Positions 61,051-64,000 of a stretch of DNA of 64,000 nt are shown piece after piece. Source of the stretch: Denitrobacterium detoxificans (GTDB taxonomy: Bacteria > Actinomycetota > Coriobacteriia > Coriobacteriales > Eggerthellaceae). Under the pieces are notes generated by a model. That model was not told where the DNA came from and ran no database searches. It saw only the letters and a program-made list of their open reading frames with translations. Position numbers and translations under genes: made by a program. The stretch's first letter is position 1. Each line of letters begins with the position of its first letter. The DNA lies in assembly GCF_001643775.1 (NCBI RefSeq), contig NZ_CP011402.1:1582432-1646431 (forward strand), written 5' to 3'.

Positions 61051-62493
61051 CTAGGACACCAGTCCTTCAACGACGACTTCAAGGCCCACGGAATGCGAAG
61101 CCTTCACGAGTACGGCGTCGCCCTCATGGAGCGAGCCTTCAAGCTGGGCAAGCGCGGAAGCAGCATCGTCAACGCACGAGATGGCGCTTTCCGCTAGACC
61201 CTCTTCGGCAGCCGACTGCGCGATGATGCGCGCCAGCGGCCCCACGCAAATGAGGCGGTCGAGACCCGCCTGGGCAGCAAGTTTGCCCACGCGACGATGA
61301 CCGTCTTCGGCGAACGAGCCAAGCTCGCCCATATCGCCCAATACGGCAACGCGGCTACCCTGCGTGCGCATGGCCGCAAATGACGCAAGCGACGCACGCA
61401 TGGAATCGGGGTTCGCATTGTACGCATCGTCGATGACGATAACGCCCGAGGGCGCGGTAATGACATTCTGCCTGCCCGTCTGAGCCCGCGCTTCACCGAG
61501 CACGCGCGTGATGAGAGCAGGATCCATACCCGCGCTTACGCCGCACGCGGCAGCCGCACAGGCATTGTGAACGTTATGCACGCCCGGCATTGCCAAAGAG
61601 CACGGCGCACTTCCCGCGGGCGTGTGCAGCACGAAGGAAGCGCAGCCATTGTCGGCAACCTGAATGTCGGACGCCCACACCGAAGGACGCAGCGACTCGG
61701 GGCGCTCTTCGGGGGCGCAACCCGAGCCGTCAAAGTGAACGAGCGTTGCACCATGCTCATTCACCTGGCCATATTCGGCAAGCTGCACAGCGTAATCATC
61801 ACTGGAGTTCACGAAGGCCAAACCGCCTTCGGGTACCGCGAATAGGGCCTCGGCCTTCGCATGGGCAATGCCATCGCGGCTGCCAAGCAGCTCGATATGG
61901 CTTTCCCCAACGTTGGTGACGAGTGCCCAATGCGGCTTCACGAACGTGCAAAGCTCCTGCAGTTCGCCCAGGCCACGCATGCCCATTTCCACGACAACGA
62001 ACTTCGTGTCCACGTCGGCACGAAGCACGGTAGCGGGAACGCCCAGCTCGTTATTCTGATTGCCCTGGGTAGCCACGGTAGAACCATGCGCCAAAAGCAC
62101 GTCACGCACCAGGTTCTTCGTGGTCGTCTTGCCCGAGGAACCCGTTACCGCGATAACCGTGCCCTGCAGCTTCTCGCGCCACGCAGCAGCAAGCTGCGTA
62201 AACGCAGCTTGTACGTTGGGAACGAGCACAAGCGCAGCGCCAGCCTGCGCGATCTGGGCTTCCTCAGCTTCAGGAAGTCGATGCTCCACCAGGCACGCAA
62301 CGGCGCCAGCCTGCGCGGCGGAAAGGCAGAACGTATGCCCGTCGACGCGCTGACCGCTAATGGCAATGTAGAGCGTCCCTGCTTCGACGTGGCGGGAATC
62401 CCACGTAAACGAGGTGCAGGTCGATTGACCCTGCACCCCATTGCAAATGCTTCCGCCCGTTACGGCGGCTATTTCTTCGGGGGTAAAACGCAT
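61051..62493 (-). CDS. murF: UDP-MurNAc-tripeptide--D-Ala-D-Ala ligase
   Basis: 480 aa. N-terminal FTWDSRHVEAGTLYIAISGQRVDGH, ATP motif VTGSSGKTTTKNLVRDVL, VIDDAYNANPDSMRASL. 6 nt after murE. Finishes the pentapeptide. Confidence 0.97.
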   Translation of the reverse strand: MRFTPEEIAAVTGGSICNGVQGQSTCTSFTWDSRHVEAGTLYIAISGQRVDGHTFCLSAAQAGAVACLVEHRLPEAEEAQIAQAGAALVLVPNVQAAFTQLAAAWREKLQGTVIAVTGSSGKTTTKNLVRDVLLAHGSTVATQGNQNNELGVPATVLRADVDTKFVVVEMGMRGLGELQELCTFVKPHWALVTNVGESHIELLGSRDGIAHAKAEALFAVPEGGLAFVNSSDDYAVQLAEYGQVNEHGATLVHFDGSGCAPEERPESLRPSVWASDIQVADNGCASFVLHTPAGSAPCSLAMPGVHNVHNACAAAACGVSAGMDPALITRVLGEARAQTGRQNVITAPSGVIVIDDAYNANPDSMRASLASFAAMRTQGSRVAVLGDMGELGSFAEDGHRRVGKLAAQAGLDRLICVGPLARIIAQSAAEEGLAESAISCVDDAASALAQLEGSLHEGDAVLVKASHSVGLEVVVEGLVS

Positions 62494-62499
62494 GAAAAC

Positions 62500-63984
62500 C
62501 TACTTCTGGCCAAAAGCCCTCTCAAGCTCTTCCGCCACGACTTCCGCGTCGGAGAAATGAAGCGTCTTGCCGCCAACGAGCTGATAATCTTCGTGACCCT
62601 TGCCCGCAACCAAAATGCTATCGCCGCTATTCGCTTCCGCGATAGCACGCGCAATGGCGCTGCGACGGTCGGGCTCCACGCAGAAGCGACCTTCGCCCTC
62701 GCCCATGCCGGCCACGATGGCGTCGATGATGGCGTTGGGGTCTTCGGTACGGGGGTTGTCCGACGTAACAACGGCGTAATCGGCGGCAAGCGACGTGCGG
62801 CCCATAATGGGGCGCTTCGTGGCGTCGCGATCGCCACCGCAGCCAAACACCACGATGGTGCGACCCGAAGAAAGGTTCTTCACGGCCGAAATAGCCTTTT
62901 CAAGGGCGTCGGGCGTATGCGCATAGTCGACGAATACCGACACGCCCCCGTCGTGCTGCGCGGAAATGCGCTGCAGGCGACCGGGCACCTGCGGAGCGGA
63001 CTTCAGGGCATCGACGATGGTGTTCGCAGGGATGCCCAGCTCGAGGCCAATGCCAAACGCAAGCATGACGTTCGAAACGTTGAAGCGGCCAACGAGCGGA
63101 TAGGTAAACGCATAGCGATTGCCGCGCACGTCGAGCTCGATGTCGGTATGCGTGGTGGCATACGTAACGCTCACGGGATGAATGAGCGCCTTCTCGTCGA
63201 AGCCCGTGGAGATGACCTCGTCACCCGCAGCGGCGCAACGACGCAGCAATTCCTGGCCCCAGGCGTCGTCGATGCAGATGACGCGCTTGGCAGGGTAATC
63301 GGAGGAAAAGAGGAGCGCCTTCGCCTCGAAGTAGGCCTCGAACGTCTTGTGGTAGTCGAGGTGATCCTGCGTGAGGTTCGAAAACGCGGTAACCGCGAAA
63401 CGGGTGCCCCACACGCGCTTCAGGTCGAGTGCGTGCGAGCTAACCTCCATGGCAACGGTGTCGCACTTCGCATCGCGCATCTTGGCAAACAGCGCCTGCA
63501 GATCGCACGATTCGGGCGTGGTGCGCTCGGCGTGTTCGAACCGCTTGTCGATACGCACGCCCACCGTACCAATGACGCCCGTGCGCGCGAGCGCAGTGTG
63601 GGCGATATGCTCTACCAGGTAGGTGGTAGTGGTCTTGCCATTCGTGCCGGTAATGCCCACCAGGTCGAATGCGTTGGCGGGATGGCCATAGAAGTTGGCC
63701 GCGGCCTGCGCCATGGCCTTGCGCGAATCGGAGACGATAACCTCGACGACATCGGTTGCGTCGGCAAGATACACCTTGCGCTCTGCGACGATGACGCGTG
63801 CGCCATGGTTGATGGCGTCCTGTGCAAACGAATGACCGTCTACACGCAAACCGACGATGCAAAAGAATGCATCGCCGGAAGAAACGGTATTGCTGCTATA
63901 AGAAAGCCCTTCGACGACTTCCGAATCGTTGCCGATGATGGTGCAATCGATTCCCTCGAACAGCTCTCTGCATGTCATTCCCAT
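62500..63984 (-). CDS. murE: UDP-MurNAc-L-Ala-D-Glu--meso-DAP ligase
   Basis: ATG 63984 follows AAAGGACAGG. 494 aa. ATP motif GITGTNGKTTTTYLVEHI and the signature SDNPRTEDP. DNPR is the residue set that in characterised MurE proteins goes with meso-diaminopimelate, so the wall is probably mDAP-type. First dcw gene in the window; the operon probably begins beyond the right edge, with a penicillin-binding protein as usual. Confidence 0.97.
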   Translation of the reverse strand: MGMTCRELFEGIDCTIIGNDSEVVEGLSYSSNTVSSGDAFFCIVGLRVDGHSFAQDAINHGARVIVAERKVYLADATDVVEVIVSDSRKAMAQAAANFYGHPANAFDLVGITGTNGKTTTTYLVEHIAHTALARTGVIGTVGVRIDKRFEHAERTTPESCDLQALFAKMRDAKCDTVAMEVSSHALDLKRVWGTRFAVTAFSNLTQDHLDYHKTFEAYFEAKALLFSSDYPAKRVICIDDAWGQELLRRCAAAGDEVISTGFDEKALIHPVSVTYATTHTDIELDVRGNRYAFTYPLVGRFNVSNVMLAFGIGLELGIPANTIVDALKSAPQVPGRLQRISAQHDGGVSVFVDYAHTPDALEKAISAVKNLSSGRTIVVFGCGGDRDATKRPIMGRTSLAADYAVVTSDNPRTEDPNAIIDAIVAGMGEGEGRFCVEPDRRSAIARAIAEANSGDSILVAGKGHEDYQLVGGKTLHFSDAEVVAEELERAFGQK

Positions 63985-64000
63985 AAAAGCCTGTCCTTTA

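Noticed and set aside
1-64000. CRISPR arrays, insertion-sequence transposases, prophage genes
   Set aside because: No regularly spaced identical repeats, no transposase or integrase frames and no phage structural genes were recognised. The repeats present are palindromic and irregularly spaced.

Overview
The window is about 60% GC, densely coded, and looks like a chromosome segment of an anaerobic Coriobacteriia bacterium, most likely family Eggerthellaceae. The grounds are a repeated pairing of LuxR regulators carrying MFS-like membrane domains with secreted (Tat/lipoprotein) flavoprotein or molybdopterin reductases, a NapG/NapH/TorD-type respiratory operon, secreted proteins ending in YRLYNP..HLYTTS repeats, and a dcw cluster without ftsA but with sepF, yggT and divIVA. 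The genus assignment is inference.

Layout. 1-13096: the N-terminal 476 codons of a molybdopterin oxidoreductase (left edge), a divergent membrane LuxR regulator, a small DUF3592-like membrane protein between two fold-back repeat elements, a polyferredoxin, and a divergent operon of three unfamiliar genes followed by TorD, NapG-like and NapH-like genes. A UvrD-like P-loop protein follows behind a very strong hairpin. 13237-24860: two giant paralogous secreted proteins (1593 and 1442 aa; C-type-lectin-like, Ig-like, glycine-rich and ~73-aa modules, identical C-termini) flank rpmE on the opposite strand, and each is followed by a convergent pair of structured fold-back elements. 24860-41480: three Tat-exported FAD reductases with regulators (two membrane LuxR, one tandem MarR), a tal-rho-sppA-metG-luxR operon, an ArsC-like protein and an SDR. 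41802-47346: amidohydrolase, a frameshifted AMP-dependent synthetase, thiD, RNase P RNA and thiamine pyrophosphokinase. 47530-63984: the dcw cluster on the minus strand, murE-murF-mraY-murD-ftsW-murG-murC-murB-ftsQ-ftsZ-pgeF-yggS-sepF-yggT-divIVA.

How it fits together. The left half serves anaerobic respiration with exported reductases: quinol oxidation and Fe-S electron transfer (NapGH-like, polyferredoxin), enzyme maturation (TorD), and regulators that probably sense something at the membrane. The right half is housekeeping. MurE carries the DNPR signature expected for meso-diaminopimelate peptidoglycan.

Most unusual content. Six ~190-275 bp non-coding elements (3513-3713, 4787-4979, 18035-18309, 18651-18870, 23990-24264, 24461-24690) occur as three convergent pairs. 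They share junction sequences, but each has its own long, nearly perfect closing stem and its own internal hairpins. The DNA enclosed by each pair holds small hairpins with a conserved 12-nt loop (GAGCGAAGCGAA-like) on variable, self-complementary stems. This looks like an undescribed structured RNA or DNA element family. The second candidate is the 6417-11153 operon, which places a helicase-RecA2-like fragment and a two-winged-helix protein with respiratory maturation genes.
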